Counted from the stretch's first letter, positions 17,854 through 27,860 are shown. The stretch is 64,000 bases of DNA from a candidate division KSB1 bacterium (GCA_034521575.1 JAXHMJ010000005.1:620001-684000); one strand, 5' to 3'. The notes: a model not told the origin generated them from the letters alone. Numbers and translations are program-made.

Positions 17854-19902
17854 ATGAAAGAAACAATCATTGACTCTATCCGGTCTAAATTGAAAAACCG
17901 GCTGGCACACATACTTTTCAGCTGTCTCCTGTTACCCGGCCTATTGATATCCGAAAAAGCGCCGATTCGCTCCGCGTCTGAAATCGACTATCCTCCCTTT
18001 TGCTTTCAGGATTCCAGCGGTCAGGCCTATGGCTTTTCAGTCGAGTTGATGCGCAGCGCTCTTGAGGCGATGAACTATGAGGTCACCTTTCGCACCGGCG
18101 TCTGGGCAGATGTGAGGAACTGGCTGGAACAGGGCGACATAGACGCGTTGCCACTGGTCGGACGAACTCCGGAACGAGAATCGGTCTTTGATTTTACATT
18201 TCCTGATACGTCTCTGCATGGCGCCATTGTGGTGCGCGAAAACAATAAAGATATCCGCAGGTTTAGAGATTTACGCGGCAAACACGTCGCGGTAATGCAA
18301 GGGGATAATGCTAAAGAGTTTCTGCAGCGTCAAAACATTAAAATGAACATCCATTCAACCCTTACCTTTGACCAGGCTCTGCGCGAATTATCACAGGGGC
18401 AGTACGATGCCGTGGTCATACAACGACTGGTTGCGCTGCGTATTATCCAGGAAAATAATTATAAAAATCTAAACGTCATTGACAAACCCATAACCGACTT
18501 TAGACAGGATTTTTGTTTTGCCGTACAAGAAGGCGACCGGGAAACCCTGGCGCTGCTGAATGAAGGCCTTGCAATCGTCATGGCCGACGGCACCTTTCGT
18601 CATCTGCACGCCAAGTGGTTCGCGTCCATGCAGCTGCCAAAGCATCAAAGTATCATCGTCGGCGGAGATCACAACTTTCCTCCTTTTGAATACCTGGACG
18701 AAAACGGCGAGCCCGCGGGATATAATGTCGACTTGACCCGGGCCATCAGTCGGGCAACCGGACTCGACATCGAAATCCGGCTGGGCCCGTGGACGCAAAT
18801 ACGCGACGCACTGGCGGATGGAGAGATAGATGCGCTGCAGGGTATGTTTTATTCCGCCGAACGCGATCTTGATTTTGATTTTTCTCCGGCTCATACCATC
18901 GCGCATATGGTCAGCATTGTGCGACAGAAAGACAGCCCGCCGGGATCAATAGAGGAACTCGAGAACAAGGATATTGTTGTTCAACGCGGTGATATCATGC
19001 ACGACTATGTGCGCGAAAACAATATTGGCAGAACCGTAACCGCTCTGGACACCCAGGAAGATGCACTGCGGCAACTAACAGTGGGAAAACACGATTGCGC
19101 CCTCGGTTCCCGACTTGCCGCCCTTTACTGGATCAATCAAAATAGCTGGAAAAACCTGACAGTCGGACAACAGCCTTTACTGGAATACGAGTATTGCTAT
19201 GCGGTTCCTGAAAACCATCAAGCCCTGCTGGCCAAATTCACAGAAGGCCTGAACATGCTGGAGGACAGCGGAGAATACCGCCGCATTCATCAAAAATGGC
19301 TCGGGGTGTATAAAGATAACCCGCGTTCTATTTTGGATATTCTGCGATATTCCGCCTGGTTTCTTTTGCCGTTGCTCGCTATTCTCCTGATTATTTTTCT
19401 CTGGTCCTGGTCATTGCGTAAAACAGTTGCGCAACGAACCGAAGAACTGCGCAAAAGTCTGGAAACTCAACGCGCCATGCTCGCCTGTTCTCCTGTAGCG
19501 CTTTTCAGTGTTGACTCTGAGGGCAGGGTGCAGGAATGGAACGCTTCCGCGGAACGGGTTCTGGGCTGGAATGCCGACGAAACCCTGGGCAAACCGTTGC
19601 CGATAGTCCCGAAAGACAAACAGGAAGAGTTTCAAAACCTGCGCAAAAAAGTAATGAACAATCAATCACTCACAGACTTGCATGTCATACGACAAAAAAA
19701 AGACGGCAGTCGGTTTCACGCCAGTCTGTCTGTCGCTCCTGTTTATGACGCAAAAGACCAGATTATCGGCATCATGGCCTCTGTGGAGGATATCACTGGA
19801 CGTATATCGGCGAAACGCCGCATTGAGCATCTGAACCGCGTGCTGTTGGCCATCCGCGATATCAATCAACTCATTGTCCGGGAACGCGACCGCATACCCT
19901 GA
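17854..19902 (+). CDS. Hybrid sensor histidine kinase, N-terminal fragment: two solute-binding domains, TM, PAS
   Basis: First fragment of a large membrane sensor kinase. Two tandem family-3 extracellular solute-binding domains occupy about 35-260 and 265-490; the repeated sense is 'ID(Y)PPF.F...G.A.GF.VEL' and 'NFPPFEYLDENGEPAGYNVD'. A transmembrane helix follows near 497-522 (WFLLPLLAILLIIFLWSW), then a PAS domain (about 540-650, VFSVDSEGRVQEWN-like). Such receptors bind small periplasmic ligands, often amino acids or related compounds, as BvgS/EvgS-type sensors do. The frame stops at 19902 in 'RERDR', where GAF-type sensors continue with 'DTLIKEAC'. That continuation is in the next frame, so an indel near 19895 breaks the gene. 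Confidence 0.85.
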   Translation: MKETIIDSIRSKLKNRLAHILFSCLLLPGLLISEKAPIRSASEIDYPPFCFQDSSGQAYGFSVELMRSALEAMNYEVTFRTGVWADVRNWLEQGDIDALPLVGRTPERESVFDFTFPDTSLHGAIVVRENNKDIRRFRDLRGKHVAVMQGDNAKEFLQRQNIKMNIHSTLTFDQALRELSQGQYDAVVIQRLVALRIIQENNYKNLNVIDKPITDFRQDFCFAVQEGDRETLALLNEGLAIVMADGTFRHLHAKWFASMQLPKHQSIIVGGDHNFPPFEYLDENGEPAGYNVDLTRAISRATGLDIEIRLGPWTQIRDALADGEIDALQGMFYSAERDLDFDFSPAHTIAHMVSIVRQKDSPPGSIEELENKDIVVQRGDIMHDYVRENNIGRTVTALDTQEDALRQLTVGKHDCALGSRLAALYWINQNSWKNLTVGQQPLLEYEYCYAVPENHQALLAKFTEGLNMLEDSGEYRRIHQKWLGVYKDNPRSILDILRYSAWFLLPLLAILLIIFLWSWSLRKTVAQRTEELRKSLETQRAMLACSPVALFSVDSEGRVQEWNASAERVLGWNADETLGKPLPIVPKDKQEEFQNLRKKVMNNQSLTDLHVIRQKKDGSRFHASLSVAPVYDAKDQIIGIMASVEDITGRISAKRRIEHLNRVLLAIRDINQLIVRERDRIP

Positions 19903-21209
19903 TCAAGGAAGCCTGCCGCCTTTTGGTGGATCACCGCGGATACCGTTCCGCGTTGATCATATTGACGGATGAAAAAGATACGCCCGTCACCTGGGCGGCG
20001 AACGGCGCCGATACAGCAACCGAATCGATGAATGCCGCTCTCAAAAACGGACAGCTTCCTCCCTGCTGTAACAAAGCGCGCCATTCAAAGGATGTCGTGT
20101 TGTTCAGGGATGGTGAAAATTTGGCCGGAGAATGTCCGTCCGCAATGCCAGGCACAAACTCGGATTTACTGTGTTCCAGGCTTGAACACAATGAATTCAT
20201 AGCCGGCTATCTTGTCGCAAAAGTGAGACACCAGTTGGGAGTCGATTCCGAGGAACAAAGTCTTTTTGCGGATATGGCCGGTGATATTGCCTATGCATTA
20301 GGGGTAATGGAAATGGATGCGGACCGTGAAAAAATGAAAGAGGAACAAAAGTCCCTGCAAAATCAAATACTCCAAGCGCAAAAAATGGAAGCGGTCGGCC
20401 GCCTGGCTGGCGGCGTGGCGCATGATTACAATAATATGCTGAGTGTGATTATGGGTTACGCTGAACTTGCCATGGACAAGGCGGAGGACAATGAATCCCT
20501 GCGGGCTGATTTGGCAGAGATCCTGAATGCCGCGCAGCATTCCGCGGATATCACCCGGCAGCTTTTGACCTTTGCGCGAAAACAGACCACCAACCCGGTG
20601 GTTCTGGATTTAAATGAAACCGTCGAACACATGCTCAAAATGCTGCGTCATCTGATCGGAGAAAATATCAAACTCATTTGGCGCCCCAAAGCAGGCCTGC
20701 ACCCTGTTAAAACAGACCCCATCCAAATCAATCAGGTACTGGCCAACCTGTGTGTCAATGCCCGCGACGCCATTGACGGGGTGGGTGAAATCGTGATAGA
20801 AACCGACGATATCACAATTGAACGTCCCCATCTCATCAATCAAACAGAAACTGTAGCGGGACCGTTTATACAGCTTTCCATTTCAGACAACGGTTGCGGA
20901 ATGGATCCGGAAACCCGCGATAATATCTTTGAACCGTTTTTTACCACCAAAGAGGCCGGCCAGGGAACCGGTTTGGGGTTATCGACCGTCTATGGGATCG
21001 TTAAACAGAACAACGGCTTTATCGAGGTAGACAGTGAACCCGATCAGGGAACGACGTTTAAAATATACCTGCCCTGTCACAGAAGGGCCGACGATGACGT
21101 CAGCGAACAAGCCGAACACCGGATACCGCAGGGTCGCGGCGAGACCGTGCTCATTGTTGAAGATGAAGAAACCATTAGACAGCGAGCGTTAAAATGCTCA
21201 AACAGTTGA
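19896..21209 (+). CDS. Hybrid sensor histidine kinase, middle fragment: GAF, HisKA, HATPase
   Basis: Continuation of the sensor kinase after the indel near 19895. It begins [19 protein letters not shown], the standard start of a GAF-like domain after a PAS block. The dimerisation/phosphoacceptor helix contains [18 protein letters not shown] with the catalytic histidine. The ATPase domain has the N box ([10 protein letters not shown]), DNGCGMD and [12 protein letters not shown]. It then runs into a receiver domain ([11 protein letters not shown]) and is broken again near 21190 at TTAAAATG, where one more base would join it to the next fragment. Confidence 0.85.
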   Translation, partial: TLIKEACRLLVDHRGYRSALIILTDEKDTPVTWAANGADTATESMNAALKNGQLPPCCNKARHSKDVVLFRDGENLAGECPSAMPGTNSDLLCSRLEHNEFIAGYLVAKVRHQLGVDSEEQSLFADMAGDIAYALGVMEMDADREKMKEEQKSLQNQILQAQKMEAVGRLAGGVAHDYNNMLSVIMGYAELAMDKAEDNESLRADLAEILNAAQHSADITRQLLTFARKQTTNPVVLDLNETVEHMLKMLRHLIGENIKLIWRPKAGLHPVKTDPIQINQVLANLCVNARDAIDGVGEIVIETDDITIERPHLINQTETVAGPFIQLSISDNGCGMDPETRDNIFEPFFTTKEAGQGTGLGLSTVYGIVKQNNGFIEVDSEPDQGTTFKIYLPCHRRADDDVSEQAEHRIPQGRGETVLIVEDEETIRQRALKCSNS

Positions 21210-21505
21210 ATTATAATGTGTTTTCAGCCAACACGCCGGGACAGGCGATCGAATTGGCAAAAAATCACGCCAATACTATACACCTGCTATTAACAGATGT
21301 GGTCATGCCGGAAATGAATGGAAAAGAATTGTCAGACCACATAAAATCACTGTGCCCGACTATTCAAATATTGTTTATGTCAGGTTATACAACAAATATC
21401 ATTGCCGAACATGGTGTATTGGAGGAAGGAGTATATTTCATTCCAAAACCATTTTCGAAAAAAAATCTTGCGGACAAAGTGCGGCAGGCTCTGGATCAAC
21501 GCTAA
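21194..21505 (+). CDS. Hybrid sensor histidine kinase, C-terminal receiver-domain fragment
   Basis: Receiver-domain remainder of the hybrid kinase. [12 protein letters not shown] follows directly on the 'IRQRALK' of the previous fragment once the homopolymer slip is corrected. The phosphoacceptor aspartate is in LLLTDVVMPEMNG, followed by MSGYT (conserved Thr/Ser) and IPKPFS with the conserved lysine. The whole reconstructed protein would be about 1,215 residues. The start at 21194 is an accident of the frameshift, not a true gene start. Confidence 0.8.
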   Translation: MLKQLNYNVFSANTPGQAIELAKNHANTIHLLLTDVVMPEMNGKELSDHIKSLCPTIQILFMSGYTTNIIAEHGVLEEGVYFIPKPFSKKNLADKVRQALDQR

Positions 21506-21686
21506 ATCAATTTCATTCTCGTTGTTAAATGATGGCTGGGAACCGGTTTTTGTAAAAATGATGTGTAACACGCGGTAAAAATACGAGTACAAGGGTATAC
21601 AGAACTTTCAGGGTCTGGTCTTAATCAATTCAGGTTTGACACTTTATTATCAGAAACCGAAAACATACAAATACAAAGAGTTATCT

Positions 21687-22742
21687 ATGAAAAGCGGTTC
21701 ACGGCACAAAACCCGGAGCAGGTATTCCCGTGATAATTTCAGGGGATATTTGAAAAGCAGTCTGGCGGATGTATATGAATTTTACACACCGGCAAACCGT
21801 CGTAAAAAGGCTGAATCCCTTTGGGTTCCGTTCCGTTTCGCTTACAAATCATTCTGGTTTCTCAATGGTGTTTCGAAAAAACTGCGCTTTTCCCGTTACC
21901 GCTGGATTTTGATTACCATTTCCATTGTACTTTTTATGAATCAGTCGGGCGCCAACAACAATCCGTTCGCTTTTATCATCCTGTTCTTTGTACTGCTGCT
22001 GGAAATCCGCGACAAACTGTTAGCGCATGAAGAACTGCAGGCGGGAAACGCCATTCAGAATGCACTGATGCCGGAACAGCAGCCGGACGTGCCGGGATGG
22101 GATGTGTGGTTGTACAGTCAGCCGGCGCGACTGGTGGGCGGCGATTATATCGACATTCATCCATTTGCTGACAAATGCTGCGGACTGGCCATCGGAGATG
22201 TGTCAGGCAAAGGACTGGCGGCTGCCTTGCTCATGGCCAAACTACAGGCAAGCGTGGAAGCGCTGATCCCGCACACACCCGATATCGCCGAAATGACGGC
22301 AAAACTGAACGATCTGTTCTGTAAACCGTCTCTGAAAAGCCAGTTTATTTCCTTTTTATATATCAAAATCAACCCATCGGATAACGAGATATGCTTTGTC
22401 AACGCCGGACATCTGCCGCCCTGGATTATCCGGGACGGCGCCCTGAAAGAACTGTCAAAAGGCGACCCGGCTCTGGGCCTGCGCAGCGGACAGCGGTTTC
22501 AGATACGTTCAGAAACGCTGAGACCGGGCAATGCTTTAATCGCATTAACCGATGGATGTACTGAAATCCGAAACGAGTCGGGACATTTTATTGATGAACA
22601 TATGATTCAAAATCATATACTGGAACACGCAGATAAACCGGCGCATGAAATCGGCAATTCACTGCTCAAACATATCATTGATTTCAGGGCGGACCGGGTA
22701 CAGCATGACGACATGACTCTTATGGTTTTAAAACGAAAATAA
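21687..22742 (+). CDS. PP2C/SpoIIE-type serine phosphatase with membrane segment
   Basis: Membrane-linked PP2C-like phosphatase of about 351 residues. I use the ATG at 21687 (preceded by AAAGAG) rather than the TTG at 21636. Residues near 70-115 form a hydrophobic hairpin (ISIVLFMNQSG... AFIILFFVLLLEI). The catalytic domain follows: VGGDYIDI with metal-binding Asp, AIGDVSGKGLAAALLMA, VNAGHLPPW, and HDDMTLMVLK at the end. SpoIIE/RsbU phosphatases usually dephosphorylate anti-sigma-factor antagonists and so act in partner switching. The upstream hybrid kinase may feed into the same pathway, but only proximity suggests this. Confidence 0.88.
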   Translation: MKSGSRHKTRSRYSRDNFRGYLKSSLADVYEFYTPANRRKKAESLWVPFRFAYKSFWFLNGVSKKLRFSRYRWILITISIVLFMNQSGANNNPFAFIILFFVLLLEIRDKLLAHEELQAGNAIQNALMPEQQPDVPGWDVWLYSQPARLVGGDYIDIHPFADKCCGLAIGDVSGKGLAAALLMAKLQASVEALIPHTPDIAEMTAKLNDLFCKPSLKSQFISFLYIKINPSDNEICFVNAGHLPPWIIRDGALKELSKGDPALGLRSGQRFQIRSETLRPGNALIALTDGCTEIRNESGHFIDEHMIQNHILEHADKPAHEIGNSLLKHIIDFRADRVQHDDMTLMVLKRK

Positions 22743-22917
22743 CACCTTTTTTTAATTGAAAAACAGTTAAAATGTTAATATATTTTATCCGGGTTGCCCA
22801 TGAACCCGGCTGCAATCCACATCAATTGTCCCAAACAGCCACTAAGACAATCGATCAGCAGGAGCACAGGACATAGGGCCCCCGCTGACAAACCGGCATT
22901 AAACACGAGTACCGTTT

Positions 22918-23781
22918 ATGAACAAAAAGCACCTGACAGCCGTTCTGCTTCTGTCCTGTCCCGACCGCATCGGTCTGGTCTCCCGTATTTCTCACTTTAT
23001 TTTTGAACGCGGCGGCAATATCATTGATCTGGATGAACATGTTGATCCCGATGAACATATCTTTTCGATCCGGGTGGCCTGGGATATGAGTCAATTTACG
23101 GTTCCTACGTCGGACCTGGATGATGCGTTTGCCCCGCTGGCGCGCGAGTTCAAGGCTCGCTGGTCCATTACCTTTCTGGAAGAAAAAATCAAAACCGCTA
23201 TTTTTGTGTCCAAATACGATCACTGCCTGAATGAAATTCTCTGGCGGCACAAGATGGGCGAATACCCCATCGATCTTTCTCTCATCATCTCCAATCACCC
23301 GGACCTGCAGCCCCTGGCTGAGCATTACAAAGTCCCTTATCATGTGTTCCCCCTCAACAAAAGCAACAAATCCGGGCAGGAGCAAAAAGAACTGGCTCTG
23401 TTAAAGGAACATGGTATTGATACGGTGGTACTTGCACGCTATATGCAGATTCTGTCACCGGAGTTTGTCCGGCATTTCCCGAACAAAATCATCAACATCC
23501 ATCACTCGTTTTTACCGGCCTTTGTCGGCAGCAATCCGTATAAACAGGCATATCAGCGCGGTGTTAAAATGATCGGCGCCACCAGTCATTACGTGACAGA
23601 TGATCTTGACCAGGGGCCGATCATTGCCCAGGATATCATTCACATTACCCACAAAGATAATTTACAGGACCTGATCCTCAAAGGCCGCGATCTGGAACGG
23701 CTGGTGCTGGCCCGCGCGCTGCACGCCCATTTTGAACATCGCGTCTGGGTTCAAGGTCGAAAAACCATTGTATTTGAATAA
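22918..23781 (+). CDS. purU: Formyltetrahydrofolate deformylase
   Basis: PurU hydrolyses 10-formyl-THF to formate and THF, supplying formate for purine synthesis and balancing one-carbon pools. It has 287 residues, the normal length. An N-terminal ACT domain (CPDRIGLVSRISHFIFERGG) precedes the formyltransferase domain. The catalytic Asn-His-Asp set is seen in INIHHSFLPAF and in DDLDQGPIIAQD. The end KTIVFE matches the family terminus, so the stop is genuine. In the same frame directly after the stop lies a 35-codon cupin-like remnant. Confidence 0.95.
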   Translation: MNKKHLTAVLLLSCPDRIGLVSRISHFIFERGGNIIDLDEHVDPDEHIFSIRVAWDMSQFTVPTSDLDDAFAPLAREFKARWSITFLEEKIKTAIFVSKYDHCLNEILWRHKMGEYPIDLSLIISNHPDLQPLAEHYKVPYHVFPLNKSNKSGQEQKELALLKEHGIDTVVLARYMQILSPEFVRHFPNKIINIHHSFLPAFVGSNPYKQAYQRGVKMIGATSHYVTDDLDQGPIIAQDIIHITHKDNLQDLILKGRDLERLVLARALHAHFEHRVWVQGRKTIVFE

Positions 23782-23904
23782 AGGGAAACATTCAAACTGA
23801 AAGCCGGCGATACAATTTACTACAACTCGATTGTCCCCCATTACCTGAGCTGTGCCGGACAACAGGCTGCATCGATTTACGCCATACTCTATCTGCCTGA
23901 GTAA
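23782..23904 (+). pseudogene. C-terminal remnant of a cupin (probably XRE-cupin regulator)
   Basis: Directly after the purU stop and in the same frame are about 40 codons ending at a TAA (23902-23904). They read LKAGDTIYYNSIVPHYLSCA and then ASIYAILYLPE. This is the classic second cupin motif and C-terminal strand. No start codon or N-terminal half is present. XRE-cupin regulators are often found next to AMP-binding ligases like the one downstream, so the rest of such a gene may have been lost in a deletion that joined it to purU. The fragment is probably not expressed. Confidence 0.55.
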
Positions 23905-23918
23905 ATTGCGAGCTGAAT

Positions 23919-25562
23919 ATGTCTGAACCTGTTTTAAAGGAAATCACTCTCGGCGCCATGCTCGACACCGCCATTGTGAATTATCCCGATCATGATGCTG
24001 TGGTCTATGCAGACCGCGATTTCCGCCTGACCTATCAGGAATTCGGAAACGTCGTTGACAAACTGGCCAAAGGTTTGATGGCCCTGGGGATTGAAAAGGG
24101 CGAAAAAGTGGCGGTCTGGGCCACCAATATACCCTATTGGGTGGCTCTGCAATTTGCCACGGCCAAAATCGGCGCCATTTTACTCACAGTCAACACCCAC
24201 TACCGCAATGCCGAATTGGAATATCTGCTGCAGCAGTCCAAAGCGGAAAATCTGTTTCTCATCGACGGCTGGGGCGATATCGACTATCTGCAGACCATCA
24301 CTGAGCTGGTTCCGGAACTGAAAACCCAGCAGCGCGGTTATCTGAAAACAGACCGGTTTCCGCATCTCAAACGCCTGTTTTTCCTCGGACCGGAAAAACA
24401 TCGCGGTTTGTATTCGATTCCCGAGCTCATGGCCATGAGCGTCATGGTCAGTGACAGGGATTATCAGCAGCGGCAGGCCGTTCTCGATCCGCATGATGTG
24501 GTGAATATGCAGTATACATCCGGAACCACGGGGTTTCCCAAAGGCGTGATGCTCAGCCATTACAACATTGGCAACAACGGCTACTGGATCGGTGAATGTC
24601 AGCGCTTTACCCATCAGGACCGGGTCTGCATTCCGGTGCCGCTCTTTCATTGTTTTGGCTGCGTGCTGGGTGTACTCGCCTGTGTCAGCCACGGCGCCGC
24701 CATGGTGTTTGAAGAATCCTTTAATCCCGTTGATGTCATGTATTCCGTGGAAGCCGAAAAATGCACAGCGCTCTATGGTGTGCCCACCATGTTTATCGCT
24801 ATACTGGATCATCCCCTGTTCAATAAATTTGATTACACCAGTCTGCGAACCGGTATTATGGCCGGCTCGCCCTGCCCCATCGAACGCATGCGCCAGGTCA
24901 TCAACCGCATGCACATGCCCGAGATCACCATCGCATACGGACTGACCGAAGCTTCACCGGTGATCACCCAAACCCGGCCGGACGATGATATCGAATTGCG
25001 CGTGACTACGGTGGGTCGTGCGCTGCCGGGGATTGAGCTGAAACTCGTTGATCCGGAAACCGGTAAAAAATCTGACAGGGGTGAAATCTGCTGCCGCGGT
25101 TACAATGTCATGAAAGGCTATTATAATCAACCGCAATCCACCGCAGAGGTCATTGATGAGGACGGCTGGCTGCATTCCGGTGACCTGGGCACAATGGATA
25201 AAACCGGCTATTTGAGCATCACCGGACGCAAAAAGGATATGATCATTCGCGGCGGGGAAAACATTTCACCGCGGGAAATTGAAGAGTTTATTTACGGTAT
25301 GGAAAACGTGCAAAATGTGCAGGTCGTCGGCGTTCCCAGCTCCAAATACGGTGAAGAGGTCGGCGCGTTTATTATACGCAAACATGGCAGCGATCTTGAA
25401 CCTGAGGATATACGTGATTTCTGCCGCGGACAAATCAGCCGGCACAAGATACCCCGATATATCTGGTTTGTCCAGGACTATCCCATGACCGCCAGCGGCA
25501 AGATTCAAAAGTACAAACTGGTTGAACAGTCGGCAGAACTTTTGAAACAGCGTAAAAAATAA
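23919..25562 (+). CDS. AMP-binding acyl-CoA synthetase
   Basis: Cytoplasmic ATP-dependent acyl-CoA synthetase of 547 residues, the usual length for medium/long-chain fatty-acid ligases. The signature motifs are all present: the P-loop YTSGTTGFPKGVMLSH near residue 195, YGLTEASPV (A5), GWLHSGDLG with the AMP-binding aspartate, GRKKDMIIRGGENISPREIEE (split here across the hinge), and the C-terminal SGKIQKYKL with the catalytic lysine. It probably activates fatty or aryl acids. Its ATG follows the cupin remnant by 14 bases, so it may once have been controlled by that regulator. Confidence 0.92.
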   Translation: MSEPVLKEITLGAMLDTAIVNYPDHDAVVYADRDFRLTYQEFGNVVDKLAKGLMALGIEKGEKVAVWATNIPYWVALQFATAKIGAILLTVNTHYRNAELEYLLQQSKAENLFLIDGWGDIDYLQTITELVPELKTQQRGYLKTDRFPHLKRLFFLGPEKHRGLYSIPELMAMSVMVSDRDYQQRQAVLDPHDVVNMQYTSGTTGFPKGVMLSHYNIGNNGYWIGECQRFTHQDRVCIPVPLFHCFGCVLGVLACVSHGAAMVFEESFNPVDVMYSVEAEKCTALYGVPTMFIAILDHPLFNKFDYTSLRTGIMAGSPCPIERMRQVINRMHMPEITIAYGLTEASPVITQTRPDDDIELRVTTVGRALPGIELKLVDPETGKKSDRGEICCRGYNVMKGYYNQPQSTAEVIDEDGWLHSGDLGTMDKTGYLSITGRKKDMIIRGGENISPREIEEFIYGMENVQNVQVVGVPSSKYGEEVGAFIIRKHGSDLEPEDIRDFCRGQISRHKIPRYIWFVQDYPMTASGKIQKYKLVEQSAELLKQRKK

Positions 25563-25698
25563 ATCAACGAGTTTCATCAAGCGCCGCAGCCGCCGTTGCA
25601 TTCGAAAATTCCCCGGACTCCAACCCGACTCTTCCTGAGCAAAAACGCCCGCAATGCGCGCTACAATTTTACTCTTTATTTTATCGAATAGTTTTAAC

Positions 25699-25777
25699 CT
25701 GACAGTACGTACTCCAGTACATTCTACAGTACGACAGGCATGCTGACAGTACGTACTACAGTACATTCTACAGTACG
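25699..25777. repeat. GTAC-rich 35-bp direct repeat, two copies
   Basis: Two nearly identical 35-bp copies, 25699-25733 and 25743-25777, with a 44-bp period. Each contains three CAGTAC-type palindromic cores. They lie downstream of the acyl-CoA synthetase. They could be binding sites for a DNA-binding protein or the start of the repeat-rich island. Confidence 0.75.
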
Positions 25778-26165
25778 TTGACAGAAAGTCAAGTGTTCAG
25801 AAAAAAATACAGTTTTCAGTTCGACAATATAATTTGCGACCCGTCAAAATTAAAGCTCTAAATAGATATCTCAAAGATGCAACTCCATGAGTCAAATCCA
25901 TGTACATGCACAATCTCCACGCCAGAGGGAACAGTTAAAAACCAACCGCTAACGGCTTAATCTCATTCCTATATTTTTAAAAGGGGAAAGACTCCCCCTC
26001 GCTGCAGCCAGGCTGTCTTCCGCTCCCCCCTCTGTTTTCATATCGTGCGGCTATGGCGGAACCTGCGGACTCAGCGATGCGGAGCATCATTGTCTGAATC
26101 ATGCAAGTCGGAGGCGACAGACGTTCCCCCTGAATTGGGAACGAGATAATAGCTCCGCCTCCGTT

Positions 26166-27022
26166 GGCGCCCGGGCCGCCGATCAAAATCAATCATACAA
26201 CACAAGCGCAAAAACTCTGCTACGATCCCATTCAAACATCAACCACACAACCAAAATCACCAAACATTCCAGCCCCAACGGGACGGCATAAAAAAGCTCC
26301 GGGCAGCGCCCGGAGACCCGACACCAATCCGAATCAGAACCCCCTAACCCTCCAATACCCGAAGCGATGCCCCGGGCTGGACTCTTCACGCCTCCGTTGG
26401 CGCCCGGGCCGCCGATCAAAATCAATCATACAACACAAGCACAAAAACTCCGCTACGATCCCATTCAAACATCAACCACACAACCAAAATCACCAAACAT
26501 TCCAGCCCCTACGGGGCGGCATAAAAAAGCTCCGGGCAGCGCCCGGAGACCCGACACCAATCCGAATCAGAACCCCTAACCCTCCAATACCCGAAGCGAT
26601 GCCCCGGGCTGGGCTCTTCACGCCTCCGTTGGCGCCCGGACCGCCGATCAAAATCAATCATACAACACAAGCACAAAAACTCCGCTACGATCCCATTCAA
26701 ACATCAACCACATAACCAAAATCACCAAACATTCCAGCCCCAACGGGGCGGCATAAAAGCTCCGGGCAGCGCCCGGAGACCCGACACCAATCCGAATCAG
26801 AACCCCTAACCCTCCAATACCCGAAGCGATGCCCCGGGCTGGGCTCTTCACGCCTCCGTTGGCGCCCGGACCGCCGATCAAAATCAATCATACAACACAA
26901 GCACAAAAACTCCGCTACGATCCCATTCAAACATCAACCACATAACCAAAATCACCAAACATTCCAGCCCCAACGGGGCGGCATAAAAAAGCTCCGGGCA
27001 GCGCCCGGAGACCCAACACCAA
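26166..27022. repeat. Tandem array of about 232-bp units, three full and one partial copy
   Basis: Units begin with GGCGCCCGG at 26166, 26399, 26631 and 26861 (periods 233, 232 and 230). The last ends near 27022. Copies are almost identical; differences are single bases and A-run lengths. Each unit carries two strong hairpins: GCCCC-AAC-GGGGC, and CTCCGGGC-AGC-GCCCGGAG (26297-26315 in unit 1). Long frames on both strands across the array are a by-product of the 233/232 period and proline-rich composition, and show no protein features. The region 25563-27550 otherwise holds no gene I can support. Confidence 0.9.
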
Positions 27023-27550
27023 TCCAAACCAGAGCCCTGAAGGGGCGATATCAGCCGCAATGACCGCACAATCCCAACCTGTTGCACACAAAACTTGCAC
27101 AACCGCAACCGTTCAAGCGCGACAACTTAACAGACAATTTGTATCAAAGGTAGCAGTTAAAGGCAATCCTCATCGCCCTAATCCGATTTATACGTATAAT
27201 CTCTGATCATTTATACGTACACTTTGGCCAGTTTCACACTTTGCCATGCAGCTCCATACCATGGAACCACGAAAAAACACGAAATACTCGAAAACAGCTC
27301 CTGCTCCCACCAGATCGCAACAACTGATCCTGTATCTGACGAGGAACATCTAGTATAAGCCATATAAGCTAAAATGTATTTCAGAGAAATAATAAATGCA
27401 TATTGTAGGCTGATTTTTAACGTGTCTAATAATCTGTATACAAAAGTCAATTCGATGTTCCTACTTTCCTGTAAAAGTATTATATTTTTGTGCATAAATT
27501 AAAAATATCGCAAACTCGTTTAAAATATTCAGCTTTTCTACCCCACCCCA

Positions 27551-27847
27551 CTACTCGGGCTTGACGCTGAATTCGTGAAACGGTTTACCGGCTTTGGGTG
27601 GATTGGCCAGAGTAACGTCCACGGGTTCATCGCGTTCATATTCCTCGATATCATAAAGCGCATGAAACTGCGGCGCGCGCAGAAAGGAATCGGCATTTTC
27701 AGGATCGTTGAAATCTAAAAACTTTTTCGACAGCAGGCTGCAGGACTGGCGGCTTTTTCGCCGGTTGTCCTGATAAAAATATAACAGATATTCGAAAAAA
27801 ACGCGATCGACAAGCTGTTTGCTGGATTTTTTTGCTTTTTTCGGCAC
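27551..27847 (-). pseudogene. Type III-like restriction/DEAD helicase subunit, N-terminal remnant
   Basis: The first 60 or so residues (LVDRVFFEYLLYFYQD, SCSLLSKKFLDFNDPENADSF, LRAPQFHAL) resemble the start of large DEAD/DEAH restriction-type helicases. Those begin with a short leader and 'SFLRxPQFEAL' before the helicase core. Here the match ends and the frame closes after 98 codons with no helicase motif. The remaining several kilobases are absent, and the downstream side is plain intergenic DNA. I read it as the surviving 5' end of a deleted gene. The family assignment is from memory of the motif. Confidence 0.5.
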
Positions 27848-27860
27848 GAGACTCCTGAAA

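Noticed and set aside
25699-27022. Possible CRISPR array
   Set aside because: The direct repeats are either two copies only or 232-bp identical tandem units. There are no short repeats with unique spacers and no cas genes.
26164-27108. Several long frames on both strands inside the tandem array
   Set aside because: They follow the repeat period, are proline/arginine-rich on one strand and tryptophan/leucine-rich on the other, have no ribosome binding site, and change frame with each unit length.
27211-27495. 94-codon minus-strand frame
   Set aside because: No ribosome binding site, no recognisable motif, cysteine/tryptophan-rich random-looking sequence in a repeat-flanked intergenic region.
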